Shown here in pieces: positions 1 through 10,960 of a stretch of 64,000 nucleotides of DNA (the first letter of the stretch is position 1; the number at the start of each line of letters is the position of its first letter). The notes beneath the pieces are model-generated. The model was not told where the DNA came from. It worked only from the letters and a program-made list of their open reading frames with translations, and searched no databases. Both the position numbers and the translations under genes were made by a program. The stretch is from Nephrocerus scutellatus (Eukaryota > Arthropoda > Insecta > Diptera > Pipunculidae), in assembly GCA_947095585.1 (NCBI GenBank), contig OX352765.1:87938965-88002964 (forward strand), read 5' to 3'.

Positions 1-169
1 TATTCTGAAGTTATGACGAGACACATACATACTTCTACATCCCGATGAAGATTATGTTTGCTCTATTAGATACCAATTTGCCTGAAACGTCGAGGAAACG
101 CGTTTTTGGGGTACCTTATAATTTTGTATTTTACTGAGTAGTTATAACTTTTCTCAACCGAAGTAATTT

Positions 170-1212
170 TCAACATTTTTTAATAGGTTTTTGAGAACCG
201 CTGATGGAAGAAGCGATAAACCAGTGACAAGGAGGAAACGTTGCCAAGGGCGTTCCTAGCGAATCTATTGATTTCGCTATCTTTACGTCACCGATAAGTC
301 TTATCGCACGGTTTTTTATTCTACCTAGCTGATACATAGTGGTTTTAGGCACACCAGACAATTGTACTGCAGTTTGGGGTGAATAAAAGCCTTGTATTTA
401 GATAGTAGCCAAATTAGAGGGAGTGAAATATTTCTTTCACCGGGTTAGAAAACCTAAACATTTCGCAGCATTTTTGGCAACAGTAAAAATGAAGTCAATT
501 CAACAAAGCTTGTCATTAACGCACATACCGAGAATTGCTAGTTTTAAGTTTTCTCGATGCAAGTGCCATTCATGGATAATGGCATGGGATTCGCTTAGAT
601 GACAGCATTGGGTTTTGGAAGGGTTAAATTCTACTCGATTGTTTTCTACCCATTTTATAATGCTGATTAAAATACTTAGTTGTTTGAGTTCCACATGAGA
701 ATTTGATAGAAGTTCCTCAAACTTATATGAGAAGCTGAGAGTACTGTCATCAGCGAAAGAGTGAATTGGATTAGAAGGAATGGACAAGAGATCATTAATA
801 CAAATAAGAAGGAGGGTCGGTGATGGGTTGGTGATAGGTTGGGGAATGCCAGCATTTATCTGATGATGTATTTTAATTTTAAAACCATCCAAAACAACTT
901 GAATTGAGCGGTCCAAATGATAGGTTTTAGTCCAATGACGGAGTTTTTCATCGACTCCATAAGTACGCATTTTAGACAAAAGAGTTTGATGCCAAGCTCT
1001 TTCATATGCTTCGGAAATATCGAGTGCAACTGCTTCGCTTTCAGCAAATTGATGCAAAGACCGGTTTCACTGTTCGGTGAGATATATCATCAAGTCACAA
1101 GTAAAACGTTGACCACGAAATCCGTACTGCCGGCCACTAAGGATTTCGTTCGATTTCAAGTTATTTCATTAGCTGAAAATTGATCAGCGTTTCCATGACT
1201 TTGGGAAGAATG
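170..1212 (-). pseudogene. LINE-H reverse transcriptase remnant
   Basis: Degenerate RT of a non-LTR retrotransposon. Reading the minus strand, about 1160-1060 gives QYGFRGQR-like text followed by a frameshift. A 185-residue open stretch (1057-500) carries AVALDISEAYERAWH (RT block A, first catalytic Asp), INAGIPQ (block B) and SFADDSTLS, a YADD-box variant with Phe in place of Tyr. A further piece (361-170) has LGRIKNRAIRLIGD, the thumb-region text that follows RT in Jockey/I-like elements. Stops separate the blocks, so no enzyme can be made. The same family recurs at 19.4 kb and 22.9-24.2 kb on the same strand. The LINE assignment is secure; the clade is not resolved. Confidence 0.85.
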
Positions 1213-1235
1213 GAAGTGCTATGGGTCGGTACGAA

Positions 1236-1412
1236 GAAGATATAAACTTATTGAGCTTGTTGAGTGACGTTTGTAAGATTTTCTGCTCTATCATACAAGA
1301 CAGAGTACACACATACACTAAAGTCATCATTATCCCATTACAGGCAAATCAACAATTGATTAGATTTTCACGTTCAGGCAGTCGATTGTTAATGTCTACA
1401 GTTATATCTGAT
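1236..1412 (+). pseudogene. LINE-A RT fragment, plus strand
   Basis: A short piece whose plus-strand reading includes INLLSLLS, KIFCSIIQDR and ANQQLIRFS. This is the same block found at 3380-3190 on the minus strand (KIFSSILQDR, ANQQLIRF), which lies between the RT substrate-binding motif and block A. It is joined directly to the upstream end of the LINE-H remnant, in opposite orientation, so two insertions or a rearrangement meet here. Confidence 0.7.
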
Positions 1413-2565
1413 CTAGAGACAATTTAGACAACCGGATAGATTTGTAACGGTTTTTAATGGCCATTTTTCTACTTCATGATGTAGTTTCCGAGTATCCCTG
1501 GACCCGTATCAAATCGTTTTATATGCATTAAAATGATAAAAAACTAGTTTTCCTCTTCAAAGACTGAATTTCATCTTTTCAAAAACTACCCAACGCTTTT
1601 CAAGGTATCCTAATTACATTAAAATCCCTTTGCCCCTCATCATTTGCTAACAAACAAACAAAATGCAATCTTTTGGCAATTTCCAAATTGAATGGAAAAT
1701 CTGAATAAATTTTTTTAATCTCTCAGTTTAGATGCTTCCTGCCAGAGGGAACCGAATAATCTGAAATTGATTGAAGGGTTTTCACAAAAAGATTGAAAGC
1801 ATCTTAATGTAACTCCTATCCTGGCTAGGCTCTGCACAATCTGCATAGGAAGAGTTAGGTATATGTATGAAATATTGTACACAAACACATATATACAATA
1901 ACACTGATGTTGTTACCTCAAGGATAATCGGATTTACGGAAATCACTACAAAAAGTAAATCCCCCACAAACAACCAGCAAAGCGAACAGTGATGAGAAAC
2001 AAAAGCTAAACGATATTCTGGATATTTTGGGAAATTGTGCAAACTTCAAATAAGATGGCCGTAATTGAGACAAAGGAGCAACATTTTACCTGCTGAGAGT
2101 GATGTATTTTTTTTCGTTCTTTTTCCTCCCGATTGCACCGTAGGCTTTATTAAACTTACCCCAAAAGTGGATGAAGGAACCAAAATGTATTATTCAGGAT
2201 TATTGTTCAGTTGGTATTGACATTTTATTATAGCATGCAGTAAAAAGTTAAAGGAATCCGCTTAAAAGACTGTTGTGAAAAAAATACATCAACTAAGTAG
2301 GAGGAGAGCACTAAATATAGCCCAACATTTCTTTAGAGTTGTGTTATTTGTAATAAATAGAAGCGATTGTTTTTTGAATAATTCAACGGTTGTTAAAACC
2401 ATAATAATATTGAGTCTGTCGCGTATGCAGAATCACAAAAGAGCTTTTATGGCCGTCTATAAACTCAACTTAACAAACTTAAAATTAAATTCAATGGACC
2501 ATTTTAGAATTCTTAATACACGGTAGCTTGGCTTCAAGTCAACGAAATATTTTCCTGATTATACA
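1413..2565. other. Interval with no supported gene
   Basis: AT-rich sequence with short ORFs of at most about 86 codons and no recognisable domain. No tRNA, long inverted repeat or tandem array was seen. Confidence 0.5.
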
Positions 2566-4215
2566 TTATCATCATTAACATATTTGGCTCCACAACCGGG
2601 GTCCGGTCCTGACCTCCCACAAAAAGTCTCTCCACCGGTCCCGATTTCGAGCCGATGTCATCCAGTTTGGTATACCTCAACTCTGGGCGTCCTGGTCTAC
2701 CCCATCCTTCCAGCGTAGGATTGACCGGCCTTGCTGCAGTGTTCCATAAATACTACCGCAAAGGACTTTCCGAGACGGATCCTCTTCGCTCATGCGAGCT
2801 AGGTGTTCTGCCCACCGGAGCCAACCGAGGTTAATTTTCTTTACGATGTCGACATCGTGGTAACGCTCGTAGATCTTATCGTCCTTCCTCATATGCGTGG
2901 TCAACAATTCTCCGTAAGATTTTCTCTCTAACGCTGTTAAGAGGTCAGAAGGCTTTTTGCTAAGCACCCTAGTCTCGGATCCATATGTAAGCACTGGCAT
3001 GATAATTGTCTTATATATCAGCAGCTTGGATGTTATGGTTAAGTTTCTAGATTTGAAGACTCTTGACAGTGCCCATACCATAGTAGGTTTTGTTGACTTC
3101 AAACAACCGTGCGCATATTTCTGGTTCCATTCTGATATCGGCTGCTGCACTTGACCCAAGATAGTTAAAAGATAGGCGGCTTTAAAGTCTATATAAAGAT
3201 GGTGTAGTGAATTTTGAAACTATAGACATTTTTCCATCGCCTGCCTAAGGGTGTAAATCTGATCAGTTGTTGATTTGCCTGAGATAAGCCACACTGGTAT
3301 GGACCAATGATGACTTTAGCGCCTGGGGCTATCCTGTCTTGAAGGATAGAGGAGAAAATCTTATACGCGGTACTCAACAATGTTATACCACGATAATTGC
3401 TGCTTTTTGTGATATATCCCTTCTTATGTATGGGGCACAGGATGCCTCTTCTTCATCCCATACTTGCACTATTATTTCATGAATTGCTTGGTGTAATGTG
3501 GGGCCTCATATTTTTATCAGTTCCGCTGGGATCCCATCAGATCCCGTGGCCTTATTATTTCTGAGCCGATTTTTCGCTTTGCTAACTTCGTCTATGCTTC
3601 GTGGCGGCAGCATAGTATGATCTTCGGTCATTGGTGGAGCCTCCAATTCCTCAGTTAACTGCCCATTTAGCAACTCATGGAAGTGCTCTTCCCATCGCTC
3701 TAAAATGCTTTTGGTAGAACTTCTGCGCCTGGTGCGGTCCTTGTTCTCTGTACTGTTATAATTCATGGACGAGATTCTTCTCCCAGGCTGCTTTCTTTCG
3801 CCGGTGAACTATTGTTTCATATCTTATGAGCGTGCCCGCGTTCTATGAGATTGTTGCATTGGTCGGTACGCAACATTCTTACGTTCAGTCGTTAGCTGAC
3901 ATTCGTCATCGAACCAGTCGTTCCGATATCTACGACTACTGCCTTAGATGGAGTCAGCAGTACTAATGACAGTATTTTTAAGGCGTGTCCATTTCTCTTC
4001 TACGCCTGGCATCTCAGCTCCAGGACTTAATCTTCCTGCATTTAGGGCGAGTTCTTTCGCTTGAGCGTAGTTGTTTCTGGTCTCTTCGCTTCGAAGGGCA
4101 GCAGCAGAGCTTGGAGGAAAATTACCGGCGGCCACCACGTGGAGGTTTTATCGCACTTCCACCAGTCAGATATAGTTACGGCCACCTGCAATTCTAGAGC
4201 GTTCTGTGTTATGCC
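2566..4215 (-). pseudogene. LINE-A EN/RT element, 3' half, degenerate
   Basis: Non-LTR retrotransposon read on the minus strand. At 4140-3940 there is linker text (NNYAQAKELALNAGRLSPGAEMP) of the type found between endonuclease and RT. At 3766-3506 comes ILERWEEHFHELLN and then NNKATGSDGIPAELIK, the RT N-terminal substrate motif. At 3380-3190 comes LLSTAYKIFSSILQDR-like text. At 3159-2677 a 160-residue C-terminal ORF has PVLTYGSET and LRWAEHLARM, a hallmark C-terminal motif of several LINE clades. The catalytic YADD block is missing between 3190 and 3160, so a deletion is likely. The 3' end (about 2590) carries GGACCGGACCCCGG followed by AATATGTTAATGATGAT, the family's end signature. Frameshifted and inactive. 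Confidence 0.88.
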
Positions 4216-6108
4216 CCCTATTCTGCCGACCGCAGCAGGTACATTTTTTAAAAAAAGGTTCTTTTTGCTTTAATCTCCAAAGGCTATGAATAAAAATGAT
4301 AATGTGTAGTTTTAGATAATTTTTATTTTATGTGTGTGCTAAGACCGTTATATCAGGTGCTCCAAGTGTCCTCCTTGGTTTTGTACGCATGCTCGAGCCT
4401 TTTTTTTTGGTAAATAAAAGCAGCAGAACAATTTGTTCACCATTCCATTGTTTCTAGAGCTATGATGTTGTTCATTCTTTTCTGAAAAAAGTCAGTCGAT
4501 TAGACATAATTACGAGTATTATTAGTTAAGCTGTAGGTAGCTCTAGGCGTCTACATGTTTTTATGTTTATATATCCGCAAGGAATTCTAAATATAAAGAT
4601 TATTTGGAAGACTGATTCCAAAAGCTCCAGATTAACATCGCTCTGGTACACCATCAATAAAACAAAAAGACTCGTATTAATATCAGCTCCACAGCAACGT
4701 CGAGCAACTGACCTATGACAAGAGGACATTGCAATGTGTCACTATGCTTCCTTGTATTACCACCGGAAGAACACTACTGGCTGAAAATAATCCCCAAAAC
4801 TTGCTGTGACTCGTATTGACGAAGTTAGAAGAAACGGCGTATAATCAGTTACAAGTTTCATTAAGTTTCGAAAACAAGAAACTTTACTACAAAGTCGTCT
4901 CTCGAAGTAGAAAAGTAGAAACAATAATGCGGGAGTTTTGTGACCAAAAGGATAAAGAAAATCGAGAAGAACTACATTAAGTTTTGTGGAGGATTTCTTG
5001 GCGAGAAACTCGCCCTGCCGAATATTTGTCTTTGCCATCATGGCAAATGAAATTCTGGAAGGACAGGAGGATTTTATGTTTATGCGATGGTATAGTAGCT
5101 CGGCAGAGCTTAAAATGTCAATAGAAAATTGGTAACTCCAACGATCTGATCGGTGTGAGTAACCAAACTTACATTGTCGACCGACCACTACCAAGCAAAT
5201 ACACACACTCATACATATATACGAGTACATCCTTCATTCTTGTTTAAAGTAAAACAATGGCAATGACAAATAATAAAGCAAATAATGACATGAGAGCCAT
5301 CAGCAAAGCAACCCACAAACTAACAACAATAAACAATAAAGGAAGCCAGTAGCTCAAGAACTTCCGACAAAAATTCGCTATACGTGGCTGCATCAGACGA
5401 CAACATATCAAAACAGTCCGTCAGTAGTAACTTAGTCAGTCAGTTTGTCCAGAGAGCAGCATCATCAGTTTAAATGTAATACAAAGTTTCCCACAGCCAT
5501 AGTCATTCCGCCTCTGGTCGTTTCGAGTAACCCCCATGAAGAAAACGTCGATCAACTACAAACTCTTGAGCTTACAAGTGGCAGTGACTCCAAGTGGATA
5601 TGCCAGGGGATAAGATACAGTACCACCAGTCGAATATGTTCGGCAAAAAGGACACAAATAAACTTTTGTTTCTTTATGCGGTGGACCGCTAATATTGTAT
5701 TGGCCCTATGGGATTTTATTTTTGGGTACTCGCGCGGATGTTGACAGCGGGTGATGGATTACCAGTGATGGATGAAGTAATGGTGGAACGATCTCAAAAA
5801 CGAGATTAAAGATGTGAAGGCGCTTAAGGACCTCTTTTTATGAATACAGTTTCTGCTTTGTACGTTCTAGAAGAAAATTACTAAAACTTTCTCATTTGTT
5901 AACCTTATGTTCTATGTAATATGGAAATAAAATTGACCACGACCATGACAGTGAACATTACGCTTATTTTTCAGTTTGAATTTCTAAACAGCATTGCTCT
6001 TGTACTTATGTTAAGTTGTTTTGTCGCTTTCACCCCCATCGTCATCACCTTCAGCAAGATAAAGCCTAAAACTGTCTTCACGGCGAATTTCTGGTGTCCA
6101 TTTTGAAG
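4216..6108. other. Interval with no supported gene; contains the LTR-element target site
   Basis: The longest ORF here (minus, 5230-4757, 157 codons) has no recognisable domain, and its composition fits chance. The right edge ends in GAAGAGAT, the pre-insertion target of the LTR element. No clear repeat was found. Confidence 0.5.
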
Positions 6109-6112
6109 AGAT
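6109..6112. repeat. Target-site duplication, left copy (AGAT)
   Basis: AGAT directly before the 5' LTR. The same four bases follow the 3' LTR at 10957-10960. A 4-bp duplication is typical of Ty3-type integrases and sets the element's outer limits. Confidence 0.85.
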
Positions 6113-6409
6113 TGTAGGACCAATGAACACTTCACGTCTTAGTGTGAACGCCAGCCACAATGACATTTTCAATGTATAAAATTCGACCAGGTTGAATACC
6201 ATACACTCTAAAATATGAGCAAAAAACGTCAGCGACAATGAATCAACATGCTGAAGAAAAAGGAATTCTTTTTGTGCCATCCATGCAAACGGATGTTTTT
6301 TATAATTGTTAAATTGAATAAAATTAAGTTTTTTTGTATTTATAAAATTTGGTGCATCTTTTATTTCGAAAATACCTTCGCCTTTTGATATAGGACTAAC
6401 GAACCTAAA
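6113..6409 (+). repeat. 5' LTR (297 bp)
   Basis: Starts TGTAGGACC and ends AACCTAAA. The end is unusual because most LTRs end in CA. A TATAAA at 6175-6180 is a plausible U3 promoter element, and AATAAA at 6317-6322 is the likely poly(A) signal. It matches 10660-10956 base for base as far as I can read. Confidence 0.95.
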
Positions 6410-6411
6410 TC

Positions 6412-6421
6412 TGGTGACCCC
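6412..6421 (+). other. Primer-binding site, tRNA-Trp type
   Basis: TGGTGACCCC begins 2 nt after the 5' LTR. It is complementary to the last ten bases (with CCA) of insect tRNA-Trp as I recall that tRNA; complementarity stops after these ten. tRNA-Trp priming is reported for CsRn1-clade elements, which agrees with the Gag knuckle. Confidence 0.75.
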
Positions 6422-6746
6422 TAAAAAGTATACGCGTGGAAAAAGGTGTGAAAGTAAAGAAAAATACTACATATATACGCAAGTATAAAATCATCAGAGG
6501 TAGCTATATTATCGGCATCGCATAATTAGCGTGGCCGAACCAAAAAATATATGGTACAGTCAAGCAGTGCGGTTATAAAAACGGCATATAAGGATATATA
6601 CGCAGTGCAGCAATCTTTTTAAAAGGTACGACTAAAATAATCAAATTCACAAGTAAAATATTTTACGTACGCAAGCGGAATCACAAGGCGCAGTTTATTT
6701 TATTAAAATAAAAGTTTTTTTGAAAGTTGCGTTTGGGTTTGTTATA
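6422..6746 (+). other. Element leader between primer site and gag
   Basis: 325 nt of AT-rich leader without a long ORF. It would hold packaging and dimerisation signals, but none can be identified from sequence alone. Confidence 0.5.
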
Positions 6747-7529
6747 ATGACGAATGATACGGACAAAGGTGAAATATCGCACGCTGGCGAATTAAAAGTG
6801 ACGGCAGCCATTAAAATTCCACCATTTTGGACAGACCGCCCAGAATTATGGTTTGCGCAAATTGAGGCACAGTTTGCATTATATCGCATCACAAATGATA
6901 CAGCTAAATTTAATCATGTTATCGCTAATTTGGAGACAAAAATTTTACAGTATATATCGGATGCAGTTACTGATCCACCTGTGGCAGATAAATATATTTC
7001 CCTAAAAAGGAAAATTATCGACTGTTTCGCAGAAAGTGGTCAAACAAAAATTAAAAAATTGTTATCTGAACTCCAACTGGGAGATAAAAAACCATCTCAG
7101 TTGCTGGCAATGCAAAAAGAGTTGGCAGGTACTACTGTAAATCAAGAATTTTTAAAAACCTTATGGTTGCGACAGCTGCCAGTGCCTGTTCAATCAATTT
7201 TAACTGTCAGTTCTGGTGATGTAGACGACCTGGCTAAGTTAGCTGACAAAATAATGGAGGTTAATCAAAACACTTCAAATGTTGCTACGACTTCAATTGA
7301 ACCACGTAGTAGCGCATCAATTCAAACTCTGGAAGCAAAAATTAACGAACTGACCGCCAAAATTAATCAACTTCAACGTCGTAATAGAAGCCGATCAAGG
7401 TCAAGAACGTCTCAAGCACGAAGCAACACACCAGCAAAAAAACAGTACGATAACTGCTGGTATCATTATAGGTTTGGTGAAAAGGCCAGTAAATGTGTTC
7501 AACCATGCAAATTTTCAAAAAACAATTAG
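6747..7529 (+). CDS. gag: Gag polyprotein, CHCC knuckle
   Basis: 260 residues starting at the ATG that reads MTNDTDKG. The frame is open back to 6720, but only through a TTG, so this ATG is preferred. Residues 20-50 contain [20 protein letters not shown], typical of the capsid N-terminus (DUF7041-like) of insect Ty3/CsRn1 elements. Next comes a helical capsid region with [16 protein letters not shown] and [14 protein letters not shown], then a heptad-rich stretch and an Arg/Ser-rich nucleic-acid-binding tail ([14 protein letters not shown]). The C-terminal knuckle uses C237, H240, C250 and C254 (CX2HX9CX3C). It would form the particle shell and package element RNA. The stop follows just after the frameshift site, so a minority of ribosomes should continue into pol. 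Intact. Confidence 0.95.
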   Translation: MTNDTDKGEISHAGELKVTAAIKIPPFWTDRPELWFAQIEAQFALYRITNDTAKFNHVIANLETKILQYISDAVTDPPVADKYISLKRKIIDCFAESGQTKIKKLLSELQLGDKKPSQLLAMQKELAGTTVNQEFLKTLWLRQLPVPVQSILTVSSGDVDDLAKLADKIMEVNQNTSNVATTSIEPRSSASIQTLEAKINELTAKINQLQRRNRSRSRSRTSQARSNTPAKKQYDNCWYHYRFGEKASKCVQPCKFSKNN

Positions 7530-10500
7530 ACCAATCGCCTACTGGGGGAAGTGTGATTGGTCAAAGGTCAATTAATCGCATAATCGTCAGTGATCTTGCT
7601 AGCTCTCTTAAATTTTTAGTCGACACAGGAGCTGACGTGTCAACAATACCCCCCGCCCCAAATGAAAGAAAAAATTCATCTTTATCATCAATTTCACTTT
7701 TCGCCGCCAATGGATCTTCTATAAAGACTTTTGGTGAAAAACGGCTCACTTTAAATTTGGGCTTGCGTCGACCATTCCAATGGAATTTTATCATAGCGGA
7801 TATCAAAACACCCCTCATTGGTGCAGATTTTCTCAGACATTTCGATTTATTAGTGGATGCAAAACGCGAAAAACTAATAGACAAGATGACCAATATTGCA
7901 ACTAATGTCACAAAAGCAGAATTCAGTAATATTACTCGAGCAACAACATACAACGTTCACAATAAATTCGAGTCAATATTACAAGAATTTGTTGACATTA
8001 CTGTTTTTCCAAATTCTCCGAAACCAACAAATTCCCCAGTAACTCATCAAATAGTAACAAAAGGTTCACCTGTGTTTGCAAGACCAAGACGATTATCGCC
8101 AGAATTGCTGAAAATAGCAAGGCAAGAATTTCAATTTATGATGGAACATGGTATATGCCGACCTTCCACGAGCAGTTGGGCCAGTCCATTGCACATGGTA
8201 AAAAAGTCCGATGGAACATATAGGCCATGTGGGGACTATCGAGCTCTAAATAACATAACCGTACCCGATAGATATCCCGTCCCATTTATTCAGGATTTTA
8301 CCCACATCCTCCACGGTAAGAAAATATTTTCAACAATCGATATGCATAGGGCATATAATCAAATACCTGTGGAACCTGAAGACATACCGAAAACTGCCAT
8401 AACCACACCATTCGGTCTTTTTGAATTTACTGTCATGACATTTGGTATGCGTAATGCAGCACAAACAATGCAGCGTAGATTACATGAAGCATTACGAGGT
8501 TTGGATTTTGTCTTTGGTTACATTGATGACGTTTGTATAGCATCGGAGTCAGAAGAAGAACATCGACAACATCTTCGTCAAGTATTTCAACGGCTGCGTG
8601 AATTTCAACTAACCATTAAAGTCAGCAAATGCAATTTGGGTAAGTCTGCTGTAAATTTTCTTGGGCATTGTATAACAGAAAAAGGCATAGAACCGTTACC
8701 GGAGAAATTAGAAGTTATTTCGAAGTATGAACTTCCCAAAACCGCACGAGAATTAAAAAGTTTCCTGGCTACAATCAATTTCTATCGCCGATTCATCGCA
8801 AGTGCTGTAAAAAATCAACAAATTTTGCAGAAACTTATAATGGGAAATAAGAAGAACGACAAAACTCCTATTATATGGACCCCTGATACCATTCAATGTT
8901 TTACAGCGTGCAAAAATGATTTGGTAAATGCTGTAGCACTTGCACATCCAGCGGCAGATGCCGATTTAATATTGCAAGTGGATGCCTCAGATAATGCAGT
9001 AGGTGCAGTATTAAACCAAATAGTAAATGATGGTGTACAACAGCCATTAGGGTTTTATTCAAAAAAATTATCGAGTGCTCAACAAAAATATAGTACATAT
9101 GATCGAGAATTATTGGCTATGTATCAAGGTGTTAAACATTTTCGTCACATGTTGGAAGGTCGCAACTTCATAATATTAACCGACCACAAACCCTTAATAT
9201 TTGGTTTCCAACAAAAATTAGAAAAAGCAACACCACGACAAGCGCGGCACCTGGATTATATAGGCCAATTTACCACCAATATCAAGCACGTATCTGGTGT
9301 AGACAATACCGTTGCAGATTGGTTATCCCGTATTAACAGTGTGAATACCATAATAAATTTTGAGAAAATGGCTGAAGAACAGAAAATGGATCCAGAATTG
9401 CAACAATTTCTTCAAAATGGCACAGGTAATTCGTTACAATTAAAATTATTCACCGTTCCGAATTGTTCTGTACAGATCTATTGTGATTCATCGAAAAACA
9501 TTATTCGACCATTCGTTCCAAAGGCGATGCGCAACCTGGTGTTAAGTAAAATTCACGGTATTTCTCATCCAGGAGCGAGAGCGACAACAAAATTACTAAC
9601 TGCACGATTTGTCTGGCCATTAATGAAAAAAGATGGGGCATATTTCGTAAAGCATTGCATCCCTTGCCAGAGGTCCAAAGTTTCACGGCACAACAAAACA
9701 CCGGTCGAAAGGTTTATACCACCAAACGAAAGGTTTGCACACATAAACGTGGATATTATCGGTCCGCTTCCGCCATCATGTGGAATGCGATACTGCTTAA
9801 CTTGTATCGATAGATTTTCCCGTTGGCCGGAGGCGTATCCGATACCAGAAATAACAGCGGTGACAGTGGCTCAAACATTGTTATCAGGATGGGTCTCCCG
9901 TTTCGGTACACCAATCAAAATTACAACAGACCAAGGGCGACAATTTGAGTCACAACTTTTTGCGGAACTCAACAAGCTACTTGGTACAACACACTTGCGA
10001 ACAACACCGTATCACCCGCAGGCCAACGGTTTAATTGAGCGATGGCATCGTACACTAAAAGCTGCAATCAAATGTAAAAATTCAGCAGATTGGGTGTTGA
10101 CATTGCCAACAATATTACTTGGATTACGAGCTACATTTAAACCAGACATAGCAGCAACTCCAGCCGAAATGGTATTTGGTACTACATTGCGCCTGCCTGG
10201 TGAATTTTTCAACGAATCTAAATCGTCAATAAATGAATCAGATTTCCTGAGAAATTTACGTCGCGCAATCCGTGGAATTAAACCTACAACAACAGCACAT
10301 CATAATAAAGAAAACATATTCATACAAAAATCATTAAAAGACACATCGCATGTTTTCGTTCGTCATGATGCAGTAAAATCGCCACTGGATTGTCCTTATG
10401 ATGGTCCGTATGAGGTAATTAAAAGATACGATAAATATTTTACTGTTAGAATTCACAGACGATCCGTAAAAATTTCACTGGACCGGTTGAAAGCAGCCCA

Positions 10501-10621
10501 CATTGCAATCGATCCAGAATGCGAATCAATTTCCTGCCCGGTCATGCCGAAAAATCCATCAACAAAACCAATTTCAACGAGGTCTGGTCGTACCGTGAAA
10601 TTCCCACAAAGATTTCACTGA
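7493..10621 (+). CDS. pol: Pol polyprotein: protease, RT, RNase H, integrase
   Basis: 1042 codons open in the -1 frame relative to gag, with a stop codon just before 7493. It is probably made as a Gag-Pol fusion rather than from the ATG at 7493. Aspartic protease: DTGA at residues 44-47. RT: first Asp D283 ([11 protein letters not shown]) and YIDD at 343-346. RNase H: D497, E539 and D564. Integrase: zinc-binding H688, H692, C722 and C725 (HX3HX29CX2C), catalytic D754, D813 and E849 (D-x58-D-x35-E), and a C-terminal GPY/F module (GPY at 971-973). All key residues are present, no stop interrupts the frame, and there is no chromodomain or env. Together with Gag it would copy the element RNA to DNA in cytoplasmic particles and insert it into the genome. 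Confidence 0.97.
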   Translation: MCSTMQIFKKQLDQSPTGGSVIGQRSINRIIVSDLASSLKFLVDTGADVSTIPPAPNERKNSSLSSISLFAANGSSIKTFGEKRLTLNLGLRRPFQWNFIIADIKTPLIGADFLRHFDLLVDAKREKLIDKMTNIATNVTKAEFSNITRATTYNVHNKFESILQEFVDITVFPNSPKPTNSPVTHQIVTKGSPVFARPRRLSPELLKIARQEFQFMMEHGICRPSTSSWASPLHMVKKSDGTYRPCGDYRALNNITVPDRYPVPFIQDFTHILHGKKIFSTIDMHRAYNQIPVEPEDIPKTAITTPFGLFEFTVMTFGMRNAAQTMQRRLHEALRGLDFVFGYIDDVCIASESEEEHRQHLRQVFQRLREFQLTIKVSKCNLGKSAVNFLGHCITEKGIEPLPEKLEVISKYELPKTARELKSFLATINFYRRFIASAVKNQQILQKLIMGNKKNDKTPIIWTPDTIQCFTACKNDLVNAVALAHPAADADLILQVDASDNAVGAVLNQIVNDGVQQPLGFYSKKLSSAQQKYSTYDRELLAMYQGVKHFRHMLEGRNFIILTDHKPLIFGFQQKLEKATPRQARHLDYIGQFTTNIKHVSGVDNTVADWLSRINSVNTIINFEKMAEEQKMDPELQQFLQNGTGNSLQLKLFTVPNCSVQIYCDSSKNIIRPFVPKAMRNLVLSKIHGISHPGARATTKLLTARFVWPLMKKDGAYFVKHCIPCQRSKVSRHNKTPVERFIPPNERFAHINVDIIGPLPPSCGMRYCLTCIDRFSRWPEAYPIPEITAVTVAQTLLSGWVSRFGTPIKITTDQGRQFESQLFAELNKLLGTTHLRTTPYHPQANGLIERWHRTLKAAIKCKNSADWVLTLPTILLGLRATFKPDIAATPAEMVFGTTLRLPGEFFNESKSSINESDFLRNLRRAIRGIKPTTTAHHNKENIFIQKSLKDTSHVFVRHDAVKSPLDCPYDGPYEVIKRYDKYFTVRIHRRSVKISLDRLKAAHIAIDPECESISCPVMPKNPSTKPISTRSGRTVKFPQRFH
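7517..7562 (+). promoter_or_regulatory. Programmed -1 frameshift signal between gag and pol
   Basis: In the gag frame the codons are tcA AAA AAC, giving the canonical heptamer A AAA AAC at 7517-7523. After a 5-nt spacer a stem forms: 7529-7536 (GACCAATC) pairs perfectly with 7555-7562 (GATTGGTC), and one G-U and one C-G pair extend it to 10 bp (7529-7538 with 7553-7562), leaving a 14-nt loop. The gag stop (7527-7529) sits at the base of the stem. The pol frame is -1 relative to gag and is open from 7493. Heptamer, spacing and stem together match known -1 frameshift signals. Confidence 0.88.
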
Positions 10622-10647
10622 AAAATCCTGAATCTAAGATTTCACTG

Positions 10648-10656
10648 AAAGGGGAG
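10648..10656 (+). other. Polypurine tract
   Basis: AAAGGGGAG three bases before the 3' LTR. This purine run is the expected primer for plus-strand DNA synthesis. The three intervening bases (TAG) are slightly unusual, since the tract normally abuts the LTR. Confidence 0.75.
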
Positions 10657-10659
10657 TAG

Positions 10660-10956
10660 TGTAGGACCAATGAACACTTCACGTCTTAGTGTGAACGCCA
10701 GCCACAATGACATTTTCAATGTATAAAATTCGACCAGGTTGAATACCATACACTCTAAAATATGAGCAAAAAACGTCAGCGACAATGAATCAACATGCTG
10801 AAGAAAAAGGAATTCTTTTTGTGCCATCCATGCAAACGGATGTTTTTTATAATTGTTAAATTGAATAAAATTAAGTTTTTTTGTATTTATAAAATTTGGT
10901 GCATCTTTTATTTCGAAAATACCTTCGCCTTTTGATATAGGACTAACGAACCTAAA
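10660..10956 (+). repeat. 3' LTR (297 bp)
   Basis: Same length and, by eye, same sequence as 6113-6409. AATAAA at 10864-10869 would direct polyadenylation of the element RNA. The AGAT target duplication follows at 10957-10960. Confidence 0.95.
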
Positions 10957-10960
10957 AGAT

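Larger units (their letters stand above)
6113..10956 (+). mobile_element. Intact Ty3/gypsy LTR retrotransposon, CsRn1-like
   Basis: 4844-bp element in the order 5' LTR, primer site, gag, pol (protease-RT-RNase H-integrase), polypurine tract, 3' LTR, with AGAT on both sides. The gene order (integrase last) marks Ty3/gypsy. The CX2HX9CX3C knuckle at the end of Gag and a primer site complementary to the tRNA-Trp 3' end are the published hallmarks of the CsRn1 clade. No env ORF follows pol. By eye the two LTRs are identical and both ORFs are unbroken, which contrasts sharply with every LINE in the window and implies a very recent insertion. Clade placement is inferred from motifs; the LTR-element call itself is direct. 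Confidence 0.97.

Noticed and set aside
4757..5230. 157-codon minus-strand ORF
   Set aside because: No domain, no plausible promoter, Phe/Leu-rich composition as expected from AT-rich DNA, and no partner exons.
6011..6280. Minus-strand ORF repeated at 10642-10827
   Set aside because: The repeated part is just the antisense of the two LTRs; the two ORFs match because the LTRs do.
7561..7953. 130-codon minus-strand ORF inside pol
   Set aside because: Shadow of the protease region on the opposite strand.
10621..10660. An env-like third ORF after pol
   Set aside because: Only 38 bases separate the pol stop from the 3' LTR; there is no room for an envelope gene.
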